From Pedococcus_A sp963730585 (lineage in GTDB: Bacteria; Actinomycetota; Actinomycetes; Actinomycetales; Dermatophilaceae), in assembly GCA_963730585.1 (NCBI GenBank), contig CAVSSL010000010.1, positions 727,024-791,023 of the forward strand: a DNA stretch of 64,000 nt, read 5' to 3'. Both the position numbers and the translations under genes were made by a program. Below, piece by piece: positions 1 to 7,742 of the stretch (the stretch's first letter is position 1; every line of letters starts with the position of its first letter). The notes under the pieces were generated by a model. That model did not search any database and was not told the DNA's origin. It was given only the letters and a program-made list of their open reading frames with translations.

Positions 1-1070
1 CGGCATCGGCGAGGTCGTCGACGAGAAGGCGGTCGTCAACGGGGTCGTCGCCCTGCTGGCCACCGGCGGCTCGACGAACCACACCATGCACCTCGTGGCG
101 ATGGCTGCCGCGGCCGGCATCCACCTGACGTGGGACGACTTCGACGAGCTGTCTGCGGTGGTGCCGCTGCTGGCCCGCATCTACCCCAACGGCCCGGCCG
201 ACGTGAACCACTTCCACGCCGCCGGCGGCACCTCCTTCCTGGTGGGCACCCTCCTCGAGGCCGGGCTGCTGCACGAGGACGTGCAGACCCTTGCCGGCCC
301 GGGCCTGTCGCGCTACGCCCAGCGGCCCGTGCTCGACGCCGCCGGCGCCCTCGTCTGGGAGGACGCCCCGGCCGAGTCGGGCGACCTCGACGTGCTGCGC
401 CCGGCGACCGACCCGTTCTCGCCCGACGGTGGCCTGCGCGTGCTGCGCGGCACCCTCGGCAACGCCGTCATCAAGGTGTCGGCGGTCGCCGAGGAGCACC
501 GGGTCGTCGAGGCGCCCGTGCGGGTGTTCACCGACCAGGTCGGCTTCCTCACCGCGTTCTCGCGTCGTGAGCTCGACCGTGACGTCGTCGTGGTGATCCG
601 TGAGCAGGGCCCCTCGGCCAACGGCATGCCCGAGCTCCACACCCTCACGCCTTCCCTCGGCGTGCTGCAGAAGCGCGGGTATGCCGTGGCGCTGGTCACC
701 GACGGACGCATGAGCGGCGCCTCGGGCGCCATCCCCGCGGCCATCCACGTGACGCCCGAGTCGGTGCACGCCGGGCCGATCAGCCGCGTGCGCGACGGAG
801 ACGTGGTCCGCCTCGACGCCAACGCCGGCACGATCGACGTGCTCGTCGAGCCCGAGGAGCTCGCCGTCCCGTCCGCCGGCCCTGCGGGCCGCGCCGGACG
901 AGTACGGCACCGGGCGCGAGCTCTTCCACGCCCTGCGCACCGCCGTGGGGCGAGCCGACGAGGGCGCCCACGTCTTTGCCACACTGGCTCGCACCGCCGA
1001 GCTCGGTGAGCACACGCTGACCCCGACCATGCAGCCGAACATGCAGACGAACATGGAGCAGACCCTGTGA
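1..1070 (+). CDS. edd: 6-phosphogluconate dehydratase, 3' part (5' end outside window, one apparent frameshift)
   Basis: IlvD/Edd-family dehydratase that converts 6-phosphogluconate to 2-keto-3-deoxy-6-phosphogluconate in the Entner-Doudoroff pathway. The reading frame is already open at base 2 with a conserved ATGGSTNHT segment, followed by ADVNHFHAAGG and the family signature TDGRMSGASG. The N-terminal half, including part of the Fe-S ligand set, lies upstream of the window. Near base 866 the frame shifts by one extra base; the other frame then continues with DEYGTGRELFHALR and ends at TGA 1068-1070. The stop overlaps the start of the aldolase gene (GTGA), so the two are translationally coupled. 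Edd is preferred over IlvD because of the adjacent eda. The frameshift probably reflects sequence error. Confidence 0.88.
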
Positions 1071-1720
1071 GCCCTGTCGCCCAGCACCGCGAGATCCGCA
1101 GCGGCGCCGACGTCCTCGACGTCTCGCCCGTCATCCCCGTCGTGGTCGTGGAGTCCGCCGAGCAGGCGGTGCCGCTGGCGCAGGCGCTGCTGCGCGGCGG
1201 CATACCGATCATCGAGATCACGCTGCGCTCGGAGGCCGGGTTGGCGGCGATCGAGGCCGTGGCCAACGAGGTCGACGGCATGGTCGTCGGCGCCGGCACG
1301 GTGCTGACGCCGGCGCAGGTCGACCAGGTGCGCGACGCCGGGGCGCAGTTCCTCGTGACCCCCGGTTCGCCGCCGCGGCTGCTCGAGGCGGCCGTGGGCT
1401 CGGGCCTGCCGCTGTTGGCGGGGGCCGGCACCCTCACCGAGATGCTGACCCTGGCCGAGGCCGGGCTGACGGCGATGAAGTTCTTCCCGGCCGAGGCCAG
1501 CGGTGGGCGGCCCTACCTGTCGTCCGTGGCCGGGCCGTGCCCGCACCTGCGTTTCTGCCCGACCGGAGGCGTCACCCCCGACAACGCCCGCGACTACCTG
1601 GCGCTGCCCAACGTCGGTTGCGTCGGCGGCTCCTGGCTGACCCCTAAGGACGCCGTGGCCCAGGGCGACTGGGCTCGCATCGAGGCGCTGGCAGCCGAAG
1701 CCGCCGCCCTGCGCCCCTGA
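1067..1720 (+). CDS. eda: KDPG aldolase (2-keto-3-deoxy-6-phosphogluconate aldolase)
   Basis: Cleaves KDPG to pyruvate and glyceraldehyde 3-phosphate, the second dedicated step of the Entner-Doudoroff pathway. The 217-residue length is typical of the family. Visible motifs are IIEITLRS (catalytic Glu region), GAGTVLTPAQV, the Schiff-base lysine motif MKFFPAE, and the phosphate-binding CPTGGVTPDN. The GTG start at 1067 overlaps the edd stop codon, indicating one transcript. It could also act on related 2-keto acids, but the adjacent dehydratase makes the KDPG role the best call. Confidence 0.93.
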   Translation: MSPVAQHREIRSGADVLDVSPVIPVVVVESAEQAVPLAQALLRGGIPIIEITLRSEAGLAAIEAVANEVDGMVVGAGTVLTPAQVDQVRDAGAQFLVTPGSPPRLLEAAVGSGLPLLAGAGTLTEMLTLAEAGLTAMKFFPAEASGGRPYLSSVAGPCPHLRFCPTGGVTPDNARDYLALPNVGCVGGSWLTPKDAVAQGDWARIEALAAEAAALRP

Positions 1721-1748
1721 CACGCTGCGCCCCGCCTGACAGACCTGC

Positions 1749-1819
1749 GACTTTGTATGCCGCGGGAGCGGCTCCGAGGCCGCCTGCGGCTCCCAGCCGC
1801 TCCTCCGGCATACAACGTC
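1749..1819. repeat. Intergenic stem-loop element with inverted GTATGCCG ends (copy 1)
   Basis: The left arm begins GACTTTGTATGCCGCGGGAG and the right arm ends CCGGCATACAACGTC, so the arms are near-complementary and would form a long GC-rich hairpin. The element lies between the convergent ends of eda and the nitroreductase gene, where a terminator is expected. A second copy with nearly the same arms but a different loop lies at 27936-28006. Confidence 0.7.
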
Positions 1820-2093
1820 GCTGCGGGCATGGGCCAGCCCGCGGGCCCTGCCTGCCGAGACGAGCGGCTGGCGTTGTGCAGGGGACGACCTGCACGGCCC
1901 GCGGGCTGCGGTGATGCTGGTGGGATTGCGCGTCAGCGCAGTTGCCGTGCGCTCTAGCGCCCAGTCACCTCACGCGTCCAATGAGAACTCACTTGTTGGA
2001 CCACCTCCCTTCCGTGTGCCACGACGGTAAGCCGGGGTTCGGTGCCGAGGCAACACATTTCGGGCACCAAGATCGAGGGGTCCGGGCGGGCGC
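1820..2093. other. Intergenic region with no gene seen
   Basis: This is the rest of the convergent gap between eda and the nitroreductase gene. Open frames here lack family resemblance or a start with a plausible ribosome site. GC is lower from about 1960 to 2070. Nothing further is supported. Confidence 0.5.
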
Positions 2094-2738
2094 TCAGACG
2101 GAGGCGACGACCTCGTCGTAGTCCAGGCGCGGCAGGCGGTCCATCCAGGCGTTCTCGCCCGGCTTGCCGATGTTCATGACGACCATGGTGCGGTGGCGGC
2201 CGTCGGGGAAGAACTCGCGGTCGACCGCGGCGGCGTCGAGGCCGGTCATCGGGCCCGCGGCGAGGCCGGCGGCGCGCACGCCCATGGTGAAGTAGCCGAT
2301 CTGGAGGGCGGCGTTGAGCTTGGCTGCCTGCTCGCGGCCCTCCTCGTTGCCGGCGAAGAGGTCGCGGGCGCCGGGGAAGTGGGGGAACACCTTGGGCAGC
2401 TCGTCGTGGAAGTCGAGGTCGGCGGCGAGGATCGCGACGAGCGGGGCGGCCTCGGTCTTGGCCTTGTTGCCGTCGGCCATGAGGCCGATGAGGCGCTCGC
2501 GGGCCTCGGGGGTGCGGACCAGCACGATGCGCAGCGGCTGGTTGTTCATCGAGGTCGGGGCCCACTTCACCAGGTGGTAGATCGCCTTGACCTGCTCGTC
2601 GGTGACGGGCTCGTCGGCGAAGGTGTTGGCGGTGCGGGCCTCGCGGAAGAGCAGGTCCTGGGCCTCGGGGTCGAGCTCGAGCGGGGCGTCGAACTCGGCC
2701 TCGTAGTCGGTCAGGGTGTCGGGGGAGATCTGCGTCAT
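2094..2738 (-). CDS. Nitroreductase-family protein (malonic semialdehyde reductase RutE-like)
   Basis: FMN-dependent nitroreductase-fold protein of about 214 residues. The segment RTANTFADEPVTDEQ followed by WAPTSMNNQPLRIV (about residues 60-75) is the usual FMN/NAD(P)H contact region of the RutE/HadB group, which reduces malonic semialdehyde or small electrophiles. The ATG at 2738 is chosen over an upstream TTG because a 20-bp palindrome (2741-2760) lies directly before it. The gene is monocistronic and convergent with eda. No other rut genes are nearby, so uracil catabolism is not supported and the true substrate is open. Confidence 0.75.
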   Translation of the reverse strand: MTQISPDTLTDYEAEFDAPLELDPEAQDLLFREARTANTFADEPVTDEQVKAIYHLVKWAPTSMNNQPLRIVLVRTPEARERLIGLMADGNKAKTEAAPLVAILAADLDFHDELPKVFPHFPGARDLFAGNEEGREQAAKLNAALQIGYFTMGVRAAGLAAGPMTGLDAAAVDREFFPDGRHRTMVVMNIGKPGENAWMDRLPRLDYDEVVASV

Positions 2739-2740
2739 GT

Positions 2741-2760
2741 CTCGTTGAACGTTCAATGAG
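2741..2760. promoter_or_regulatory. Palindrome abutting the nitroreductase start
   Basis: CTCGTTGAACGTTCAATGAG is a 20-bp inverted repeat with one mismatched pair and a perfect 12-bp core, TTGAACGTTCAA. It sits three bases before the ATG at 2738 on the minus strand, where a bound repressor would block transcription or initiation. No ribosome-binding site is visible, so the mRNA may be leaderless. Confidence 0.55.
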
Positions 2761-2798
2761 ATGACGCTATTCCGGGCCGCGGGGACTTTCTTCAGGGG

Positions 2799-3890
2799 CT
2801 AGATGCCCTGAGATGTCCGTTCCGTCCCCACCCTAGCCGCCGGCAGGGTCGGGCCGTCCCACGGGCAGCCACACGACCCCCGCACCACGACCCGGGTCGG
2901 CAGGATCTGCGGCTCGACGTCACGGGTGCGGCCCTGGATCCGCTCGTGCAGCCGGATCGCGCCCCAGCGGCCCAGCTCGGCAGTCGGCTGCTGCACGGTC
3001 GTCAGGCCGGGCGCGACGTACCGCGAGGCCATCAGGTCGTCGAAGCCCACGAGGGCCACGTCGTCGGGCACCCGCACGCCGCGGCGGGCCAGGTGGGCCA
3101 TGGTCGCCAGGGCCAGCTCGTCGTTGGCGCAGACGAGGGCGTCCACGCGGCCGGGGTGGGCGAGCAGCACGTCGACCGTCTGCGGTGCGGACTCCTCGTC
3201 GAACCAGGCGGGCACGGGCGGCAGCGCCTCGCCCAGACCGGCCGCGGTCAGCGCCGCGGTGAACCCGGCATACCGCTCGTGGATGTCGTAGGACGCGTCG
3301 GGGTCGCCCGCGAAGAGCAGGCGGGTCCGTCCGTGGCCGATGAGGTGCTCGGTCAGCGCCGCCGCGCTCTCCCGGTTCTCGGTGACGACGCTGTCGCACC
3401 CCTCGAGCGGGGCGCGGCCGAGGAGCACCGTGGGGGTGCTGCGCGCCAGGGAGCGGACCACCGCGTCGCTGGCGGTGCCATGCGTGAGCACCAGGCCGTC
3501 GACGCGTGCCGTGAGCGAGCGCAGCGTCGCCTCGAGGTCGGCGGCCGACCCGGACAGCACGACCACCACCGACTGCCCGTACTGCGACGCCGTCGACTCG
3601 AACCCGGCGAGCAGCTCGGCGAAGTAGGGACCGGTGAGGCCGGGCAGCACCAGCCCATGGGCCTCGTGCCGCGAGGCGTCGACCGCCCGGGACGCGCGCA
3701 GGGGCACGTAGTCGAGCTCCTCGACGGCCCGCAGGACCTTCTGGCGGGTCACCGGCGAGGTGCGGGCCGACCCCTGGAGCACCCGCGAGACGGTGGCGAT
3801 CGAGACCCCGGCACGCTCGGCCACGCTGTAGATCGTGACCGGGCGGTCGTCGCCCTGGCTCACGCCCGTGCCTCCATGGGAGGTCACCAT
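2799..3890 (-). CDS. LacI-family transcriptional regulator
   Basis: DNA-binding repressor of about 363 residues. The N-terminal helix-turn-helix plus hinge (TIYSVAERAGVSIATVSRVL, then TRQKVLRAVEELDYVP) is classic LacI. The rest is a periplasmic-binding-protein-like effector domain with DDVALVGFDDL and a C-terminal VVVRGSCGCP. It is the last gene of the minus-strand transporter block, so it likely senses a sugar imported by that transporter. The two LacI-type palindromes at 9477-9490 and 9501-9520 are its most likely targets. The ATG at 3890 is chosen; a GTG 24 bases downstream is an alternative. Confidence 0.9.
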   Translation of the reverse strand: MVTSHGGTGVSQGDDRPVTIYSVAERAGVSIATVSRVLQGSARTSPVTRQKVLRAVEELDYVPLRASRAVDASRHEAHGLVLPGLTGPYFAELLAGFESTASQYGQSVVVVLSGSAADLEATLRSLTARVDGLVLTHGTASDAVVRSLARSTPTVLLGRAPLEGCDSVVTENRESAAALTEHLIGHGRTRLLFAGDPDASYDIHERYAGFTAALTAAGLGEALPPVPAWFDEESAPQTVDVLLAHPGRVDALVCANDELALATMAHLARRGVRVPDDVALVGFDDLMASRYVAPGLTTVQQPTAELGRWGAIRLHERIQGRTRDVEPQILPTRVVVRGSCGCPWDGPTLPAARVGTERTSQGI

Positions 3891-3946
3891 GCCGGGGAGG
3901 CCGACAAAGCACAAGGGCAGCGCCGGACCCGGCCTGGGGTACACCG

Positions 3947-5821
3947 TCAGGACACCTGCTCGAAGGGGTTGGGGATGGCCTCCAGGAGGGTGCGGGTGTA
4001 GCTGTCGGTGGGGTTGCGGATGACGTCGAGGGCAGGGCCCTGCTCGACCACCCGGCCACCGTTGAGCACGATGATCTCGTCGGCGAGCAGCCGGGCGCTC
4101 AGCAGGTCGTGGGTGATGTAGAGGACGCCGAGGTCGCGGCCGCGCACCAGCTCGTGGAGGAGCTCGAGGATCTCGGCGCGGATCGACACGTCGAGGCTGG
4201 AGATCGGCTCGTCGGCGACGATGAGCTCGGGGTCGGCCGCCAGGGCCCGGGCGATGACCACGCGCTGGCGCTGGCCGCCGGAGAGCTCGTAGGGGTAGCG
4301 GTCGAGGAACCGGCTGCTCGGCGTCAGCGCCACCGTCTCGAGCAGCTCCGCGGCAGCCGCATCGGCGTCCTTGGCGCTGAGGCCCCGGTGGTTCCGCAGC
4401 GGACGGGTCAGCGTGTAGCGCAGGGTGAGTGCCGGGTTGAGCGAGGAGTAGGGGTCCTGGAAGACCATCTGCACGTGGCGTCGGTAGTCCCGCAGGGCTC
4501 GGGTGCGGAGCCGCTCGACCGCCGTCTGGCCGCCGTCGGTGCCGGTGAACCGGATGCCTCCGGCGGTGGGACGCTCGACACCGGTGATCATGCGGGCCAG
4601 CGTCGTCTTGCCGCTCCCGCTCTGGCCGACGAGCGCCGTGACCTCGCCCCGGCGCAGCTCGAAGCTGACGTCGCTCACGGCGTCGGTGCGCTCGACCCGG
4701 AGCCCGCGGCGACGCTCGAACACCTTGGACACGTTGTCGACGGTGAGGAACACCGGTGCCTGGAGGGCCCGCTCGGAGTCCGCGCTCGTCTTGACGAACT
4801 CCGGTCCGGCGAAGCGCCGGGTGGGCTCGGGCAGCTCTGCCACCGTGTCTGCCCCGGGCTGTCGCTGCAGCCGCGCCACGTGGCAGGCGGCGCTGCCCTG
4901 GCCGAGCGGGGCGAACTCCGGCTCGACGCTGGTGCAGCGCTCGATCGCCTCCGGGCAGCGTGGCGCGAACCGGCAGCCGGCGAGCGGCCGGCTCAGGTCC
5001 GGCGGACGGCCCGGGATGTAGGTGACCCGCACGGTGTCGGCCCGGGGGTTGCTGTAGGAGCCGAGCAACCCCTTGGAGTAGGGGTGCAGCGGGTCGGCCA
5101 CCAGGCCGGACGCCGGCTGCTCCTCGGCCAGCCGGCCGGCATACATCACCAGGATCCGGTCGGAGAGCTCCATCACCGTGCCGATGTCATGGCTGATGAA
5201 CAGCACCGCGAAGCCGAGCTCCTTCTGGAGCCGGCGCACGGCGTCGAGGATGGAGCGCTGCACGACCACGTCGAGCCCGGTGGTGGGCTCGTCGAGCAGG
5301 ACGAAGCGCGGTCGGTTGACCAGGGCGAGGGCGAGGTTGACCCGCTGCTTCATGCCGCCGGACAGCTCGTGCGGGTAGGCGCTCATGAACTTCGGGTCGA
5401 TCATGACCATCTCGAACAGCTCGCGGACCCGCGCCCGCACCGCGTCACCGCGCAGGTCGCTGTGCTGCTCGATGGCGTCGCGGAACTGCGCCTCCACCCG
5501 CATCACCGGGTTGAGCGAGTTCATGCTGCTCTGGAACACCGTGGCGATGTCACGCCAGCGCCGCACCCGCAGGTCGCTCTCGGGGGCGGTGGTGATGTCG
5601 TCGCCGTCGAAGGTGATGGAGCCGCCACTGATCCGGCCGGGCCGTTCCAGCAGTCGGAGCAGGGCCATGGCCAGGGTGCTCTTTCCGCTGCCCGACTCGC
5701 CGATCAGGCCGACGAACTCCCCGTCCGCGATGTCGAAGCTGACCCGGTCGACCGCGGTCAGGGACGGCTGGCTCTTGGGCTCGTAGCGGACGCTGAGGTC
5801 GCGCACCTGGAGCAGGGTCAT
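3947..5821 (-). CDS. ABC transporter ATP-binding protein, fused DppD-DppF type
   Basis: A 624-residue protein with two complete nucleotide-binding domains. Domain 1 has Walker A GESGSGKST, signature LSGGMKQR, Walker B FVLLDEPTTGLD and an oligopeptide-type C-terminal GCRFAPRCP cysteine motif. Domain 2 has Walker A GQSGSGKTT, signature LSGGQRQR and Walker B LIVADEPISSLD. Most Dpp/Opp systems encode these as two proteins; here one polypeptide supplies both ATPases. It follows the two permease genes closely (5-base gap). In this carbohydrate setting it probably energises oligosaccharide rather than peptide import. The ATG at 5819-5821 begins the conserved MTLLQVRDLSVRY. Confidence 0.92.
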   Translation of the reverse strand: MTLLQVRDLSVRYEPKSQPSLTAVDRVSFDIADGEFVGLIGESGSGKSTLAMALLRLLERPGRISGGSITFDGDDITTAPESDLRVRRWRDIATVFQSSMNSLNPVMRVEAQFRDAIEQHSDLRGDAVRARVRELFEMVMIDPKFMSAYPHELSGGMKQRVNLALALVNRPRFVLLDEPTTGLDVVVQRSILDAVRRLQKELGFAVLFISHDIGTVMELSDRILVMYAGRLAEEQPASGLVADPLHPYSKGLLGSYSNPRADTVRVTYIPGRPPDLSRPLAGCRFAPRCPEAIERCTSVEPEFAPLGQGSAACHVARLQRQPGADTVAELPEPTRRFAGPEFVKTSADSERALQAPVFLTVDNVSKVFERRRGLRVERTDAVSDVSFELRRGEVTALVGQSGSGKTTLARMITGVERPTAGGIRFTGTDGGQTAVERLRTRALRDYRRHVQMVFQDPYSSLNPALTLRYTLTRPLRNHRGLSAKDADAAAAELLETVALTPSSRFLDRYPYELSGGQRQRVVIARALAADPELIVADEPISSLDVSIRAEILELLHELVRGRDLGVLYITHDLLSARLLADEIIVLNGGRVVEQGPALDVIRNPTDSYTRTLLEAIPNPFEQVS

Positions 5822-5826
5822 GACGG

Positions 5827-6744
5827 TCAGTCCTCTCGCAGGTGCGGGTTGCTCAGCAGGTCGACGCCGAAGTTGATGAACGTCAGGCTCGTGATGAGGA
5901 GGGCGAGGGTGAGGCCCGGCACGAGCACCCAGAGCCACAGTCCCTGTGCCACAGCGCCTTGCGCATCTGCCTGGTAGAGCATCGTCCCCCACGAGATGGA
6001 GGCCGGGTCGCCGAGCCCGAGGAACGACAGGCCGGCCTCGGCGCCGATCGCGCCGGTCGCTGCCCCGACGAAGCCGGCCGCCACCAGCGACGTCATGCTC
6101 GGCATGATCTCGCGGAAGATGATGCGCCAGGTGCCCTCGCCGGCGAACTTGGCGGCGGTGACGAAGTCGCGGTTGCGCAGCGTGATGATCTGCGCTCGCT
6201 TGGCCCGGGCGTGCCCGGCCCACGAGGTGATGCCGATGACGAACACGATCAGCGGCACGCCCCGCACCTCGGAGTAGGCGACCAGCACGATCATGAGCGG
6301 CAGCACCGGCACGACGAGGGCGACGTTGGTGAAGAACGAGAGCACGTCGTCGGTGAACGTCCCCTCCTTGTAGCCGGAGACCATCCCGATGACGAGCGCG
6401 ATCAGCGTGGCGAAGAGGCCGCCGAAGAGCCCGACCATCAGCGAGACACGGGTGCCGTAGACCAGCTGGGAGAAGATGTCTCCGCCCTGGCTGGTGGTGC
6501 CGAGCAGGTGCTCGCCGCTCGGTGGCAGCAGCGGACCGAAGTCGGTGCGGCTGCCCTCGTACGGCGCGATCACGGGTGCGCAGACCGCCACCAGCACGAA
6601 GCCCAGCAGCAGGAGGATGCCCACCCGCGCCTTGGTGCTGCTCCAGATGAGCCGGTACCAGCTCGTGTCCGGGGCGACGAACTCCGGCTCCTCGGTGCTG
6701 ACCGGCAGCTCGTCGGTGCCGGTCTGGACGACTCCTGCGGTCAT
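5827..6744 (-). CDS. ABC transporter permease, DppC/OppC type
   Basis: Integral membrane permease of 305 residues. It has a cytoplasmic N-terminal extension, a first membrane segment (VGILLLLGFVLVAVCAPVIA), the conserved HLLGTTSQGGD loop, and a C-terminal EAA-type loop (AAKFAGEGTWRIIFREIMP) that contacts the ATPase. Its start overlaps the stop of the partner permease by four bases. It forms the channel with the DppB-type protein upstream in the operon. Confidence 0.92.
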   Translation of the reverse strand: MTAGVVQTGTDELPVSTEEPEFVAPDTSWYRLIWSSTKARVGILLLLGFVLVAVCAPVIAPYEGSRTDFGPLLPPSGEHLLGTTSQGGDIFSQLVYGTRVSLMVGLFGGLFATLIALVIGMVSGYKEGTFTDDVLSFFTNVALVVPVLPLMIVLVAYSEVRGVPLIVFVIGITSWAGHARAKRAQIITLRNRDFVTAAKFAGEGTWRIIFREIMPSMTSLVAAGFVGAATGAIGAEAGLSFLGLGDPASISWGTMLYQADAQGAVAQGLWLWVLVPGLTLALLITSLTFINFGVDLLSNPHLRED

Positions 6745-7730
6745 GACTGAGCCTTTCTCGCGCGCGGGTCCAGCACGCCGTAGAGCATGTCGGCGATGAG
6801 GTTGGCCACGAGGACGCCGACGATGATGAACAGCAGCAGGGTCTGCAGCAGCGGGAAGTCGCGGTTGCCGATGGCCTCGCCCATCAGCCGGCCCATGCCC
6901 GGGTAGTCGAAGATGGTCTCCACGAGGATCGACCCGCCGAGGACCCCACCGAGGGCGATCGCGAAGCCGGTGACGCTGGGCAGCAACGCATTTCGCGCGG
7001 CATACCGCAGCGCCACGACACGGTCGGGCAGGCCCTTGGCCTTCGCGAGGCGGATGTAGTCCTCACCCAGGTTCATGACCATCGTGTTGCGCATGCCCAG
7101 GATCCAGCCGATCGGGGCGGTCACCAGCAGCGCCAGTGCGGGGAGGAAGGAGTGGTATGCCGCGTCGGCGACGAAGCCGGCGTTCCACCCCGGCTGCGAT
7201 GTGCCGTAGCCCCCCGCGGTGGGGAACCAGCCCAGCGTGTAGCCGAACCCGAACAGCAGCAGCAGCGCGATCCAGAACGACGGGAGCGTCCCGACGAACG
7301 TCGAGCCGAGCGTCACCAGGCTGTCGAACCGGCTGTTGCGCCGCCAGGCGGCGTAGGCGCCGAGGGTCACCCCGATGACGAAGGCCAGGGTCTGGGTCAC
7401 GCCCACGAGGACCAGCGTCCACGGGACCGCCTGGCCGATGACCTCCGTCACCGGGTAGGGGTAGTAGGTGTACGAGAGACCGAAGTCCCCGTGTACCAAC
7501 GCCTTCAGGTAGGCGACGTACTGCTCGAACAGGCTTCCGTCAGGAGCCCCGAGCATGGCCCGCATGGCTTCGACCGCGGCCGGGTTGAGCTGGGTGTCAC
7601 GCCCCGCGAGCTTCTGCACCATGACCTCGGCCGGGTCGCCCGGCTGCATCCTGGGGATGATGAAGTTCAGGGTGATCGCAGCCCAGAGCGTGGCGAGGAA
7701 GAACCCGATCCGACGGATGAAGTACCTCAT
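6741..7730 (-). CDS. ABC transporter permease, DppB/OppB type
   Basis: Integral membrane permease of 329 residues with about six membrane segments. Family marks are the N-terminal IIPRMQPGDP, the QTLAFVIGVTLGAYAAW segment, the EAA loop with YIRLAKAKGLPDRVV, and ETIFDYPGMGRL near the C-terminus. It lies 12 bases after the binding-protein gene and overlaps the next permease by four bases. It works with the DppC-type protein to move the substrate delivered by the lipoprotein. Confidence 0.92.
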   Translation of the reverse strand: MRYFIRRIGFFLATLWAAITLNFIIPRMQPGDPAEVMVQKLAGRDTQLNPAAVEAMRAMLGAPDGSLFEQYVAYLKALVHGDFGLSYTYYPYPVTEVIGQAVPWTLVLVGVTQTLAFVIGVTLGAYAAWRRNSRFDSLVTLGSTFVGTLPSFWIALLLLFGFGYTLGWFPTAGGYGTSQPGWNAGFVADAAYHSFLPALALLVTAPIGWILGMRNTMVMNLGEDYIRLAKAKGLPDRVVALRYAARNALLPSVTGFAIALGGVLGGSILVETIFDYPGMGRLMGEAIGNRDFPLLQTLLLFIIVGVLVANLIADMLYGVLDPRARKAQS

Positions 7731-7742
7731 GCGGGCCGCCCG

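Noticed and set aside
1954..2565. Minus-strand open frame of 203 codons
   Set aside because: It is out of frame over the nitroreductase gene with Arg/Pro-rich shadow composition.
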